64,000 nucleotides of DNA. It comes from Dyella sp. GSA-30. Its GTDB lineage: Bacteria; Pseudomonadota; Gammaproteobacteria; Xanthomonadales; Rhodanobacteraceae. The notes below the pieces were generated by a model. The model did no database searches, was not told where the DNA came from, and saw nothing but the letters and a program-made list of their open reading frames with translations. The stretch is from the NCBI RefSeq assembly GCF_027924605.1, contig NZ_AP027042.1:5123524-5187523 (forward strand). The letters are read 5' to 3'. This document shows, in pieces, positions 26,496 to 35,897 of this stretch (position 1 is its first letter; each line of letters starts with the position of its first letter). The translations under genes were made by a program, and so were the position numbers.

Positions 26496-28748
26496 ATGAC
26501 GTTGTCCCGTACGCCTATCTGCCTGGCGCTGCTGCTGGCTTTTCCGCTGCTTGCCCACGCTACCGATGACGCACCCGCCACCGCCGCGGCCACTACCGAT
26601 AGCGCAAAAACACTGGACACGATTTCCGTCGTCGGCCAGAACGCAACGCGCCAGGTACAACAGCTCGACAAAGCCCAGATCGACCAACAGACGCCGGGCA
26701 CCAGCCCGATCCAGATGCTTGCAAAAATGCCGGGCGTGCATTTCGTATCCGACGATCCGTTCGGCACCGACGAATGGTCTTCGCGCATCAGCCTGCGTGG
26801 CTTCAACCATACCCAGCTCGGCTACACGCTCGATGGCATCCCGCTCGGCAATACCGACTATCACACCGGCGACGGCCTCAGCGTGACACGTGCATGGATC
26901 GGCGAGAACCTTGGCGAAATCGAACTCTCGCAAGGTGCCGGTGCGCTCAGCACCGCCTCGACCAGCAATCTTGGCGGTACGGTGCAGGTGCATACCGACG
27001 ACCCCAGCAAACAGGCCGGCGTGCGCTTGAATGCCACGGGCGGTTCGTACGGCTTTCGACGCGGTTATCTGCGTGCGGACACCGGTGACCTCAATGGCTT
27101 CAGCGGCTATGTCGCGGGCATGTATGTCGACGCACCAAAGTGGAAAGGCGACGACGAGCAGCGCCAGCGGCAATTCAATGCCAAGGCTCAGTACGAGTGG
27201 AATGGCGGCCGCATTACCGGCATCGCCGATGTGGTGCGTCGCGTTGAACAGGCCTATCTGGACCTGTCGCTCGATTCGCTCAAGCGTTGCGGCTACAACT
27301 TCGACTACATCGCACCCGACTGGCAGCAAGCGGTCAATATCGCCAACGGTAAATACAGCGGCTGCGTGAAATCAGCCGACGATACCTATTTCAACGGCAA
27401 CGGCATCCGCAACGACGAGATCGGCTCGATCAAGGGCGAGTTCTTTCTCAACGACCGCCTGACCTTGAATGTGCAGCCGTACTACCACCATGACCTTGGC
27501 CAGGGTCACTGGTATTCGCCAGCCTCCGACCTGCCCTATACACCGGCACCGGGCGACGCGCCGATCGCACTGCGTCTCTCGCACTACCTGATGACTCGCG
27601 GCGGCGCAGTCAACTCGCTCAGCTACGATCTCGATCAGCATCATATCGAGGGTGGCTTCTGGTTCGAAAACAGTCATTACACGATCGCTCGCAGCTTCGA
27701 GCCGATTCCGGCCGATGGTGGCCCGATCAACCAGAACATCATCTACGACACCTACTACAACACGATCTTCCGCCAGCGTTTCGAAACCTTGACGCGCCAG
27801 TGGTATCTGCAGGATACCTGGACGGGTCTCGATGACGCGTTACGCATCGAGGCCGGCTTCAAGGGTCATAACGTGAGCACCAATGCGATCGCGCTGCTGC
27901 CGGGCCGGGCCAGCGGCGCACTGACCGCGAAGAGCAACTTCCTGCCGCAGATCGGCGCCAACTACAAGCTGGGTGGCGGCTGGGAAACATTCGCATCGTT
28001 TTCGATGAATCAGAACGCGTACGAACCGGGTGCCAACGGTGCATGGTCGTCCGATCAGGCAACCTTCGACGCATTGAAAAATCACCTGCGTCCGGAACGT
28101 TCGGCCAATAGCGAATTGGGCGCGCGATATATCGGCGACACGATCCAGTCCTCGCTGGCCTTGTACAACATCGATTTCAAGAACCGCCTGCTGGTGATCG
28201 TGCCTTGCGCCGGCGTGGTCAGCTGCCCCAACCAGATCGCCAATGTCGGCAAGGTCAATTCGCGCGGCGCCGAACTCACCTTTCTGTGGCAGGCCACGCA
28301 GAACCTGAGCTGGTTCAACTCGGCCACTTACAACGATGCCAAGTACAAGGACAACTATCTCGATGGCGGCCAGCTGATCGACACCAAGGGCAAGACCGTC
28401 GTCGATTCGCCCAAGGAAATGTTCGCCAGCGAGCTGCAATACCAGTTCGGTGAGTTCCACGCCACGCTCGGCACCAAGTACACCGGCGCCCGCTACTACA
28501 CCTACGTCAACGACCAACGCATCGCCGGTTACTGGTTGTGGGACACGGGCCTGTCGTGGGAGCGCAAGAACCTTAGCTTTGCCAAGCGCCTGAAGGTGTC
28601 GCTGACGGTGAGCAACCTGCTCAACAAGAAATATATCGCCACGATCGACAGCAATGGTTTTACCACCAGTGACCCGAACGGCACCTTCCAGAGCTTGCTG
28701 GTCGGCGCACCCCGCCAGGGTTTTCTGACCGTGGATATGTCGTTCTAA
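26496..28748 (+). CDS. TonB-dependent outer membrane receptor
   Basis: A 750-residue receptor. The signal peptide ends near AHA at residue 23. The plug domain is about residues 45-165 (LDTISVVGQNATRQV; PGVHFVSDDPFGTDEWSSRISLRGFN; YTLDGIPLG). The rest is a 22-strand-type beta barrel ending in the terminal aromatic MSF. The substrate is unknown. Its position directly after the phn operon and the PhnF-like site upstream suggest uptake of a phosphonate or other phosphorus compound (inference). The ATG at 26496 is chosen because AGGG lies about nine bases upstream and the signal peptide begins there; an ATG at 26466 is an alternative. Confidence 0.88.
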   Translation: MTLSRTPICLALLLAFPLLAHATDDAPATAAATTDSAKTLDTISVVGQNATRQVQQLDKAQIDQQTPGTSPIQMLAKMPGVHFVSDDPFGTDEWSSRISLRGFNHTQLGYTLDGIPLGNTDYHTGDGLSVTRAWIGENLGEIELSQGAGALSTASTSNLGGTVQVHTDDPSKQAGVRLNATGGSYGFRRGYLRADTGDLNGFSGYVAGMYVDAPKWKGDDEQRQRQFNAKAQYEWNGGRITGIADVVRRVEQAYLDLSLDSLKRCGYNFDYIAPDWQQAVNIANGKYSGCVKSADDTYFNGNGIRNDEIGSIKGEFFLNDRLTLNVQPYYHHDLGQGHWYSPASDLPYTPAPGDAPIALRLSHYLMTRGGAVNSLSYDLDQHHIEGGFWFENSHYTIARSFEPIPADGGPINQNIIYDTYYNTIFRQRFETLTRQWYLQDTWTGLDDALRIEAGFKGHNVSTNAIALLPGRASGALTAKSNFLPQIGANYKLGGGWETFASFSMNQNAYEPGANGAWSSDQATFDALKNHLRPERSANSELGARYIGDTIQSSLALYNIDFKNRLLVIVPCAGVVSCPNQIANVGKVNSRGAELTFLWQATQNLSWFNSATYNDAKYKDNYLDGGQLIDTKGKTVVDSPKEMFASELQYQFGEFHATLGTKYTGARYYTYVNDQRIAGYWLWDTGLSWERKNLSFAKRLKVSLTVSNLLNKKYIATIDSNGFTTSDPNGTFQSLLVGAPRQGFLTVDMSF

Positions 28749-28765
28749 ACCAAGTGTGGGTTTTC

Positions 28766-28800
28766 CGAGGGAGCGGCCTTAAGCGCTCCCTCGGCTTTTT
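28766..28800 (+). terminator. Rho-independent terminator of the receptor gene
   Basis: CCGAGGGAGCG (28766-28776) pairs with CGCTCCCTCGG (28785-28795), followed by CTTTT. It abuts the stop codon of the convergent TIGR02001-like gene. Confidence 0.85.
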
Positions 28801-29587
28801 AGAACGTGCGACCGACGGTGAGTATCCAGGTGCCGGCGATCGGATAGGACGTACGGATGCGGCCTTGCGCGTCGGGCACGCCGGTGGTGTAGTCGCGAAA
28901 CACACCGGCGCTGTTCCAGCCGCGCGAGTAGCTGGCCGTCACGTCGAAACCGGCGAATGCCCGCGATACGCCGATGCTGGCATCGGTCCAGCTGTACGAG
29001 CTGAAGTGATTCACCCGTTGCCAGCCGTAGTGCAGCGCCAGCGCGTAGCCGTGACCGAGATCGAAGTGACGACCTGCGCTCAGATAGCCCGAGCCACGTG
29101 AATGCGAACGCTGGCCCAAGCCCAGCGTCTGGCTGTTGTAGCCAAAGAAATCGCGCGTCACCGTGAGCGAGTAATCCAGCGACCAATCGTGCCAGTCGAT
29201 GCCCAGTACCACCTCACCGTAGTTCATGCTGGTTCGTGTCGCGCTGACTTCGGCACCCGGGTAGCGGTAGTAATACAAGCCCGCCTTGTAATGGAGATCG
29301 CCATAGCTGGCGGCATAACCGCCATAGAGATCCCACTCCACATGACCGCCCTCCACGAAGTACGGGCTCACCGTGGACGCCCAGGTACCGGCGAACCAGC
29401 CACTGGGCGACGCGTAGTCGATGCCGCCTTGCAACGCCGGCTGACCCCAGCTTTGCCGAAAGCCACGCGATACGTACTGCGATGCCACAGCGACGTTGCC
29501 GCTCCATGCGGAGGGCGCGACCTCCTGGGCATGCGCTTGCGGCGCAAGGGCGAGCCCAAGCGCGACGCCGACCACGGCCCATCTCAT
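28799..29587 (-). CDS. TIGR02001-like outer membrane protein
   Basis: A 262-residue exported protein. The signal peptide ends near AHAQ at residue 21. The mature part has alternating amphipathic strands rich in Tyr, Trp and Gly (VAVASQYVSRGFRQSWGQPALQGGIDY; GYLSAGRHFDLGHGYALALHYGW) and ends in an aromatic residue (GRTF), as expected for a beta barrel. It resembles the proteobacterial family TIGR02001, whose function is not established. The start at 29587 overlaps the stop of the betaine carrier gene (ATGA), so the two are probably translated together. A pore or partner role in choline/betaine uptake is inference. Confidence 0.75.
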   Translation of the reverse strand: MRWAVVGVALGLALAPQAHAQEVAPSAWSGNVAVASQYVSRGFRQSWGQPALQGGIDYASPSGWFAGTWASTVSPYFVEGGHVEWDLYGGYAASYGDLHYKAGLYYYRYPGAEVSATRTSMNYGEVVLGIDWHDWSLDYSLTVTRDFFGYNSQTLGLGQRSHSRGSGYLSAGRHFDLGHGYALALHYGWQRVNHFSSYSWTDASIGVSRAFAGFDVTASYSRGWNSAGVFRDYTTGVPDAQGRIRTSYPIAGTWILTVGRTF

Positions 29588-31134
29588 GGGTTGATCTGTA
29601 CGCGGCTGTGTTCTTCGTGCAGTGCCTTTTGCAAGCCGCGCATATACAGCAGCACGACGAACGAGAACGGCAGGCCGCACAACACCACCGCCGTCTGCAT
29701 CGCATCGAAATTGCCGGCGCTGTACAGCAGGCCGATCGTCACCACGGTGGTCGCCGCCGCCCAGAACACGCGCAGCCAGATCGGCGCATCGTCTTCGCCG
29801 TCGCCGCCCTTGGTGCAAAGCGAGGCGATCATCAAGGTGCCCGAATCGACCGGCGTCAGGAACAGCACAAAACCGATCAGCACCGTCACCGCAGCGACGA
29901 ATCGCGTCGCAGGCAGATACGTCAACAACTGGAACAACGTATCGGGCGGATCGTTCTTCGCCGCCTCGGCCAGTACGGTCGCGCCATGATTGAAGACCAG
30001 CTCGATCGCTGTGTTGCCGAAGATCGATAGCCACGCGAGCGTGAAACCGAGCGGAATCAGCAGCACGCCGACGACCAGCTCGCGAATGGTGCGGCCTCGC
30101 GAAATACGCGCGATAAACATGCCTACAAACGGCGCCCAGGCGATCCACCAGACCCAGTAGAACAGGGTCCAGCGCCCCAGCCAGTCGCGCGCGTGGCTGT
30201 AAATGTAGAGATCGAAGCTATTGCCCGCCACCGAGGTGAGGTAGTCGCCCACGTTCTGCACCAGGCCATCGAGCAGGTGCAGCGTCGGCCCAAAGACGAA
30301 GACGAACAGCAGCAAGGCGCAAAGCAGTCGGACATTGAGATTGGACAGAAAGGCGATGCCCTTCTCCACGCCGGTAACCGCCGCGATCGTCGCCACGATC
30401 ATCATCACCACGACCAGCATGACCAGCGTGGTCGGTGTCTGCGGGATCGAGGGAAACAGGAAGTGCAGGCCGGACTGCAGGATCAATGCGCCGATGCCCA
30501 GATTGGTCACCATCGAGACCAATGTCGCGAGAATGCCGAAACCATCGACGAGATGACCGATCGGCCCGTGGATCCGCTCGCCGAACAAGGCGTGCAAGGG
30601 CGAACGGAGTGCCAGCGGCAGGCCGCGACGAAAAGCGAAGTAGCCCAGCGCGATCGCCATCAATGCATATAGCGCCCAGCCATGCAGGCCCCAATGCAGG
30701 AAGGTGATTTCCATCGCCTTGCGTGCTGCTTCGGTCGTGCCGCCTGCGCCTTCGGGCGGTGCAAGAAAATGATCGAGCGGCTCGTACGCGCCGTAATAGA
30801 GCAGCGCGATGCCGATGCCCGACGAAAACAGCATCGAAGTCCACGCGGCATAGCTGAAGCTGGGGCGTTCGTCGTCCCGGCCGAGCCGCACGTGGCCATA
30901 ACGCGAGGCGGCCAGCCAGAACACGAAGATCATGGCGGCAACCATCACCACCATGTAGTACCAGCCGAACGCGCCGGAAACCCATTCCTGGGCGGCGGCA
31001 AGCCACTGCATGCTGGCTTGCGGGTAAAGCACGGTCAGGCCGGCAAGCAAAAGAATCACCGCCGCCGAGCAGAAAAAGACCGGCGGGTTGAGCCGCACCC
31101 GAGAGTGCACGGCGGGGGTATGGGGCTGGTCCAT
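29584..31134 (-). CDS. BCCT-family choline/betaine transporter
   Basis: A 516-residue secondary carrier with about twelve membrane helices. The family signature WTLFYWVWWIAWAPFVGMFIARISRGRTIRE (in the eighth-helix region) is clear. Such proteins import choline, glycine betaine or carnitine with sodium or protons. The Met at 31134 is chosen because GGAAG lies eight bases upstream; an earlier Met at 31164 is possible. It is divergent from betI-betB-betA, so choline is the likely substrate (BetT-like). Confidence 0.9.
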   Translation of the reverse strand: MDQPHTPAVHSRVRLNPPVFFCSAAVILLLAGLTVLYPQASMQWLAAAQEWVSGAFGWYYMVVMVAAMIFVFWLAASRYGHVRLGRDDERPSFSYAAWTSMLFSSGIGIALLYYGAYEPLDHFLAPPEGAGGTTEAARKAMEITFLHWGLHGWALYALMAIALGYFAFRRGLPLALRSPLHALFGERIHGPIGHLVDGFGILATLVSMVTNLGIGALILQSGLHFLFPSIPQTPTTLVMLVVVMMIVATIAAVTGVEKGIAFLSNLNVRLLCALLLFVFVFGPTLHLLDGLVQNVGDYLTSVAGNSFDLYIYSHARDWLGRWTLFYWVWWIAWAPFVGMFIARISRGRTIRELVVGVLLIPLGFTLAWLSIFGNTAIELVFNHGATVLAEAAKNDPPDTLFQLLTYLPATRFVAAVTVLIGFVLFLTPVDSGTLMIASLCTKGGDGEDDAPIWLRVFWAAATTVVTIGLLYSAGNFDAMQTAVVLCGLPFSFVVLLYMRGLQKALHEEHSRVQINP

Positions 31135-31234
31135 GGCGACAGCTTCCAGGGGAAAGGAGCGCATCCGGTCGCTTCGGGGATCAGGCCAGGGCGGGGAAAC
31201 CCAGGCGCAGAGCGGAATCCGGACACGGTGGCGA

Positions 31235-31280
31235 AGTCTATCGTTTTATAATTGAACGTTCAATCAAAATAAACTATGCT
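31235..31280. promoter_or_regulatory. BetI operator and divergent bet promoters
   Basis: ATTGAACGTTCAAT (31251-31264) is a perfect 14-bp palindrome. On the plus strand, TTGAAC (31252-31257), a 17-base spacer and TATGCT (31275-31280) form a promoter for betI. On the minus strand, the other TTGAAC, 17 bases and TAGACT (31235-31240) form one for the BCCT gene. The -35 hexamers of both promoters lie inside the palindrome, so one bound repressor could shut both. Confidence 0.75.
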
Positions 31281-31347
31281 GTTCCGACCCAAGCCAGGGC
31301 GAAGCGGTCCCAGCCTTGGCTCCTCCCCATGACGCGAGGCCGTGACG

Positions 31348-31938
31348 ATGCCCAAGCTCGGCATGCAACCGATCCGGCGCGAGCAATTGATTCGCGCTAC
31401 TTTCGAGACGATCGAACAGGTCGGGCTTGCCGATGCGACGATCGCGCAGATCGCGTCGCAGGCGGGCCTGTCGACCGGCATCGTCAGTCACTACTTCGGC
31501 GACAAGGACGGCCTGCTCAACGCGGCGATGCGTCATGTGCTGCGGCAGCTGCGCGACGCGGTAGCCGAATGCCGCACTCACGCCGGCAGCGACCCTCGTG
31601 CGCAGTTGCACGCGATCATCGACGGCAATTTTCATGAGACCCAGGTCAGCAGCACCGCCATGCGCGTATGGCTGACCTTCTGGTCGGCCAGCATGCATCA
31701 CGCCGGGCTGCGCCGCCTGCAACGCGCCAACGACAAGCGCCTGTACTCCAACCTTACCTATCAGTTCCGCCGCGTCCTGCCGGCGGAACAGGCACGCGCG
31801 GCCGCCCTCGGCCTCGCCGCGATGATCGATGGCTTGTGGCTGCGCGGCAGCCTCGCCGGCGGCGAGTTCGACGATGCGCAAGCGCGCCGCCTGGCCTACG
31901 ACTATCTCGACCACCACTTGCCGCCGGATGTCTCCTGA
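31348..31938 (+). CDS. betI: BetI, TetR-family choline-responsive repressor
   Basis: A 196-residue repressor. It has an N-terminal TetR helix-turn-helix ([27 protein letters not shown]) and a C-terminal ligand domain with [10 protein letters not shown]. BetI represses the bet genes and is released by choline. The ATG at 31348 follows GAGG at a good distance; a GTG at 31342 is in the same frame. It is the first gene of betIBA. Confidence 0.92.
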   Translation: MPKLGMQPIRREQLIRATFETIEQVGLADATIAQIASQAGLSTGIVSHYFGDKDGLLNAAMRHVLRQLRDAVAECRTHAGSDPRAQLHAIIDGNFHETQVSSTAMRVWLTFWSASMHHAGLRRLQRANDKRLYSNLTYQFRRVLPAEQARAAALGLAAMIDGLWLRGSLAGGEFDDAQARRLAYDYLDHHLPPDVS

Positions 31939-31982
31939 AGTCTCAAGGACGCACCGACGGCCGTACGTATGGAAGCACCATC

Positions 31983-33455
31983 ATGGCTAAGTTCGACCTT
32001 CAAAAACTCTATGTTCACGGTGCGCTGGTCGATGCGACCAGTGGCGAAACCTTCAAGACGATCAACCCCGCCAACGGCGAGATTCTTGCCGAAGTGCAGA
32101 TCGCATCGCAGGCCGACGTCGAGCGCGCGGTCGAAAGCGCCGAAGCCGGCCAGCGCGAATGGTCGGCCATGACGGCGATGCAGCGCTCGCGCATCCTGCG
32201 CCGGGCAGTCGAGCTCCTGCGTGCGCGCAACGAAGAACTGGCGCTGCTGGAAACCTTTGACACCGGCAAGTCGTTCTCGGAAACCTCGACCGTCGACATC
32301 GTCACCGGCGCCGACGTGCTGGAGTACTACGCCGGCCTCGCTCCCGCCATCGAAGGCGAGCAGGTGCCGCTGCGCGAGTCGAGCTTCTTCTATACCCGCC
32401 GCGAACCGCTCGGTGTCGTCGCCGGTATCGGCGCCTGGAATTACCCGATCCAGATCGCCTTGTGGAAATCCGCGCCGGCACTGGCCGCGGGCAACGCCAT
32501 GTTGTTCAAGCCCAGCGAAGTCACTCCGCTGACTGCGATCAAGCTGGCCGAGATCTACACCCAGGCCGGCGTCCCGAACGGCGTGTTCAATGTGCTCAAC
32601 GGCCAGGGCCGCAACGTCGGCCAGTGGCTCACCGATCATCCGCGCATCGAAAAGATTTCCTTCACCGGCGGCGTCGCTACCGGCAAGAAGGTGATGGCCA
32701 ATGCGGCGATGTCGTCGTTGAAGGAAGTGACGATGGAGCTGGGTGGCAAGTCGCCGTTGATCGTATTCGACGATGCTGATGTCGCACGCGCGGCCGACAT
32801 TGCCGTGATGGCGAATTTCTTCAGCTCCGGCCAGGTCTGCACCAATGGCACCCGCGTGTTCGTGCACAACACGATCAAGCCGGCGTTCGAAGCGGCCGTG
32901 GTCGAGCGCGTCAAGCGCATCCGCCTGGGCGACCCGGTGCAGCCGGAAACCAATTTCGGCCCGATGGCCAGCTTCCCGCACATGGAAAAAGTCCTGTCAT
33001 TGATCGAATCGGGCAAGAGCGAAGGTGCGCGACTGCTGATCGGCGGCCGACGCGAAACCGCTGGCGAGTTCGCCAAGGGTGCCTACGTGCAGCCGACGGT
33101 GTTTACCGATTGCCGCGACGACATGACCATCGTGCGCGAAGAGATCTTCGGGCCAGTGATGAGCATCCTGGGTTTCGACGACGAAGCGGAAGTCATCGCG
33201 CGCGCCAACGACACCTACTTCGGCCTGGCCGCCGGCGTGGTCACGCCCGACCTGTCGCGCGCACATCGCGTCATTCATCAGCTTCAGGCCGGCATCTGCT
33301 GGATCAATACCTGGGGCGAATCGCCGGCGGAAATGCCTGTCGGCGGCTACAAGCAATCGGGCGTCGGCCGCGAAAACGGCATCAGCACGCTCGCTCACTA
33401 CACGCGTATCAAATCGGTGCAGGTCGAACTCGGCGCATTCGCGTCGGTGTTCTAA
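31983..33455 (+). CDS. betB: Betaine aldehyde dehydrogenase
   Basis: A 490-residue NAD(P)-dependent dehydrogenase that oxidises betaine aldehyde to glycine betaine in the cytoplasm. The catalytic Cys286 is in [13 protein letters not shown], and the general-base Glu is in [12 protein letters not shown]. The length is the same as E. coli BetB. The open frame extends upstream through betI, but the ATG at 31983 gives the family's N-terminus. Confidence 0.95.
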   Translation: MAKFDLQKLYVHGALVDATSGETFKTINPANGEILAEVQIASQADVERAVESAEAGQREWSAMTAMQRSRILRRAVELLRARNEELALLETFDTGKSFSETSTVDIVTGADVLEYYAGLAPAIEGEQVPLRESSFFYTRREPLGVVAGIGAWNYPIQIALWKSAPALAAGNAMLFKPSEVTPLTAIKLAEIYTQAGVPNGVFNVLNGQGRNVGQWLTDHPRIEKISFTGGVATGKKVMANAAMSSLKEVTMELGGKSPLIVFDDADVARAADIAVMANFFSSGQVCTNGTRVFVHNTIKPAFEAAVVERVKRIRLGDPVQPETNFGPMASFPHMEKVLSLIESGKSEGARLLIGGRRETAGEFAKGAYVQPTVFTDCRDDMTIVREEIFGPVMSILGFDDEAEVIARANDTYFGLAAGVVTPDLSRAHRVIHQLQAGICWINTWGESPAEMPVGGYKQSGVGRENGISTLAHYTRIKSVQVELGAFASVF

Positions 33456-33527
33456 GTCTCGACCTTGAAGCCAAGGGCCGGCCGCATCCCCACGGCCGCG
33501 CCCGCCTTTTCCCTGGAGTTCTCCCTT

Positions 33528-35225
33528 ATGTCCTCGTCCACGTTCAAGGAATACGACTACATCATCATTGGTGCAGGCTCGGCCGGTAATGTGCTGGCCA
33601 CCCGTTTGACCGAAGATGCCGGCGTCAGCGTGCTGCTGCTCGAAGCCGGCGGCCCGGATTATCGACTCGACTTTCGCACGCAGATGCCTGCCGCGCTGGC
33701 CTATCCGCTGCAGGGCCGCCGCTATAACTGGGCGTATCTGACCGATCCCGAGCCGCATATGAACAATCGTCGGATGGAATGCGGACGCGGCAAGGGCCTG
33801 GGTGGTTCGTCGTTGATCAACGGCATGTGCTACATCCGCGGCAATGCGATGGACTACGACCACTGGGCCAAGCGTCCCGGCCTGGAAAACTGGACCTACG
33901 CGGACTGCCTGCCCTACTTCAAGAAGGCCGAAAACCGTGACATCGGCGCCAACGACTACCACGGTGCCGGCGGCCCGGTGAGCGTGACTACGCCCAAGGC
34001 CGGCAACAACGTGCTGTATCACGCGATGGTCGAGGCCGGTGTGCAAGCGGGTTATCCGCGCACGGACGACTTGAACGGCTACCAACAGGAAGGCTTCGGC
34101 CCGATGGATCGCACGGTGACACCGCAGGGCCGCCGCGCCAGCACCGCACGTGGTTACCTGGACCAGGCGCGTTCGCGCTCGAATCTCACCATCGTTACGC
34201 ACGCCGTGACCGATCGCATCCTGTTCTCCGGCAAGCGTGCCATCGGCGTGGCTTGGCTGCACCGCGGCGAGCAGAAGATGGAGGCGCGTGCGCGCCGTGA
34301 AGTCTTGCTGTGCGGTGGCGCGATCGCCTCGCCGCAGATACTGCAGCGCTCCGGTGTCGGTCCCGCCGACCTGCTGCGCAGCCTCGACATCCCGGTCGTG
34401 CACCACCTGCCGGGTGTGGGCGCCAATCTGCAGGACCACCTGGAAATGTATCTGCAGTACGAGTGCAAACAGCCGGTGTCGATCGCGCCTGCGCTCAAGC
34501 TGCATAACCAGGCGAAGATCGGTGCGGAGTGGTTGTTCTTCGGCACTGGCCTGGGTGCCAGCAACGAGTTCGAAGCTGGGGGCTTTATTCGCTCGGAAGA
34601 AGAATTCGAGTGGCCGAATCTGCAGTATCACTTCCTGCCGATCGCGGTGAACTACAACGGCTCCAACCCGATCAAGGTACACAGCTTCCAGGCGCACGTC
34701 GGCTCGATGCGTTCGCCCAGCCGCGGCCGCATTCATGTGCGCTCGCGCGATCCGAACGAACATCCGAGCATTCTGTTCAACTACATGTCGCACGAACAGG
34801 ATTGGCGCGAATTCCGCTCGGCCATCCGCATCACCCGCGACATCTTCCGCCAGAAGGCCATGCAGCCCTACACCGGCCGTGAAATCTCGCCCGGCGCCGA
34901 CCTGACTACCGATGCAGAACTCGACGCCTTTGTGCGTGCGCACGCGGAAACGGCCTATCACCCGTCGTGCTCCAACCAGATGGGCGACACCGACATGTGC
35001 GTTGTCGACGGCCAGGGGCGCGTACATGGCCTGCAAGGTCTGCGCATCGTCGATGCTTCGATCATGCCGCAGGTGATTACCGGCAATCTGAATGCACCGA
35101 CCATCATGATCGCCGAAAAGATGGCCGATGCGATTCGTGGACGTCCTGCGCTTGCACGTTCCAAGGCGGCTTATTACAAAGCCAACGGCGCACCGCTACG
35201 CCGCACCGAAGCTGTACCGGCATAA
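33528..35225 (+). CDS. betA: Choline dehydrogenase
   Basis: A 565-residue GMC-family flavoprotein that oxidises choline to betaine aldehyde at the membrane. The FAD-binding motif [17 protein letters not shown] is at about residues 11-27, and the second GMC signature contains [16 protein letters not shown]. The C-terminal active-site His is in [18 protein letters not shown]. The ATG at 33528 has GGAG upstream. It is the last gene of betIBA and is followed by a strong terminator. Confidence 0.95.
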   Translation: MSSSTFKEYDYIIIGAGSAGNVLATRLTEDAGVSVLLLEAGGPDYRLDFRTQMPAALAYPLQGRRYNWAYLTDPEPHMNNRRMECGRGKGLGGSSLINGMCYIRGNAMDYDHWAKRPGLENWTYADCLPYFKKAENRDIGANDYHGAGGPVSVTTPKAGNNVLYHAMVEAGVQAGYPRTDDLNGYQQEGFGPMDRTVTPQGRRASTARGYLDQARSRSNLTIVTHAVTDRILFSGKRAIGVAWLHRGEQKMEARARREVLLCGGAIASPQILQRSGVGPADLLRSLDIPVVHHLPGVGANLQDHLEMYLQYECKQPVSIAPALKLHNQAKIGAEWLFFGTGLGASNEFEAGGFIRSEEEFEWPNLQYHFLPIAVNYNGSNPIKVHSFQAHVGSMRSPSRGRIHVRSRDPNEHPSILFNYMSHEQDWREFRSAIRITRDIFRQKAMQPYTGREISPGADLTTDAELDAFVRAHAETAYHPSCSNQMGDTDMCVVDGQGRVHGLQGLRIVDASIMPQVITGNLNAPTIMIAEKMADAIRGRPALARSKAAYYKANGAPLRRTEAVPA

Positions 35226-35240
35226 ATGGCTGGATGGAAC

Positions 35241-35277
35241 TATGGGCCTCGATTTTGGTCGAGGCCCATATTTTCTT
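35241..35277 (+). terminator. Rho-independent terminator of betIBA
   Basis: TATGGGCCTCGA (35241-35252) pairs with TCGAGGCCCATA (35259-35270); TTTTCTT follows. Confidence 0.9.
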
Positions 35278-35379
35278 AACAGCCTGAACCGCGAAATTAA
35301 AACGTCACCCTCTGCTGACAAATTAGTCACACGCGATGCGTAAAGTACGCCGGCCCCCAAAGCCAAAGACGTACCCGCT

Positions 35380-35640
35380 GTGCTGGCTCAATATATTTAT
35401 CCCGCAAAAACCGGATTGTTCCGCATCGTGCAACACGGTCGCCGCTGGCGCAGTCTGTGCGACGAACAAGAAATCGGCCGTCACGATTCGCTGGACGCTG
35501 CGCTTGCATCGTTGCGCAACGATTGGCCACAGGCCCGTCTTCCGCAGGACATCGCCGCGTGGCGCCACCTGCCTGCGCTGGCGCTGACTCACTCGCGACC
35601 CGCCGATGAACCGGTGATGCGCTGGCAGCTCGCTGGTTGA
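35380..35640 (+). CDS. Small hypothetical protein
   Basis: An 86-residue basic, soluble protein of unknown function. It has no signal peptide or known motif. The sequence is ordinary in amino-acid composition (YIYPAKTGLFRIVQHGRRWRSL; PVMRWQLAG at the end), which argues for a real gene. It starts at GTG 35380 without a clear ribosome-binding site and ends at the edge of repeat A3. Confidence 0.5.
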   Translation: MLAQYIYPAKTGLFRIVQHGRRWRSLCDEQEIGRHDSLDAALASLRNDWPQARLPQDIAAWRHLPALALTHSRPADEPVMRWQLAG

Positions 35641-35654
35641 AGGGTTCCTCGACG

Positions 35655-35880
35655 AATTCCTGTCTTGTAGGAACGACTTCAGGGAACCTCGAAAACCTTT
35701 CCTATTCGTCATCCCGGCGCAGGCCGGGATCCACTCCTCAGCGCAGATGCTTGCCACACGCTACCTGACAAGCGACAACTGAGGAATGGATCCCGGCCTG
35801 CGCCGGGATGACTATAAAAACTGAGGCTGTTCGAGGCTCCCCTCGGTCGCGGCTGAAACTGCTCCTACAGAGAATAGTCG
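35655..35880. repeat. Family A intergenic repeat copy
   Basis: CGTCATCCCGGCGCAGGCCG and its mirror CGGCCTGCGCCGGGATGACT enclose a further inverted pair, GGATCCACTCCTCA and TGAGGAATGGATCC. The outer parts carry TGTAGGAACGACTTCAGG and GGCTGAAACTGCTCCTACA. The copy has its own internal stem not shared with A1. Confidence 0.8.
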
Positions 35881-35897
35881 GCGCTTCGGTAACGCCA

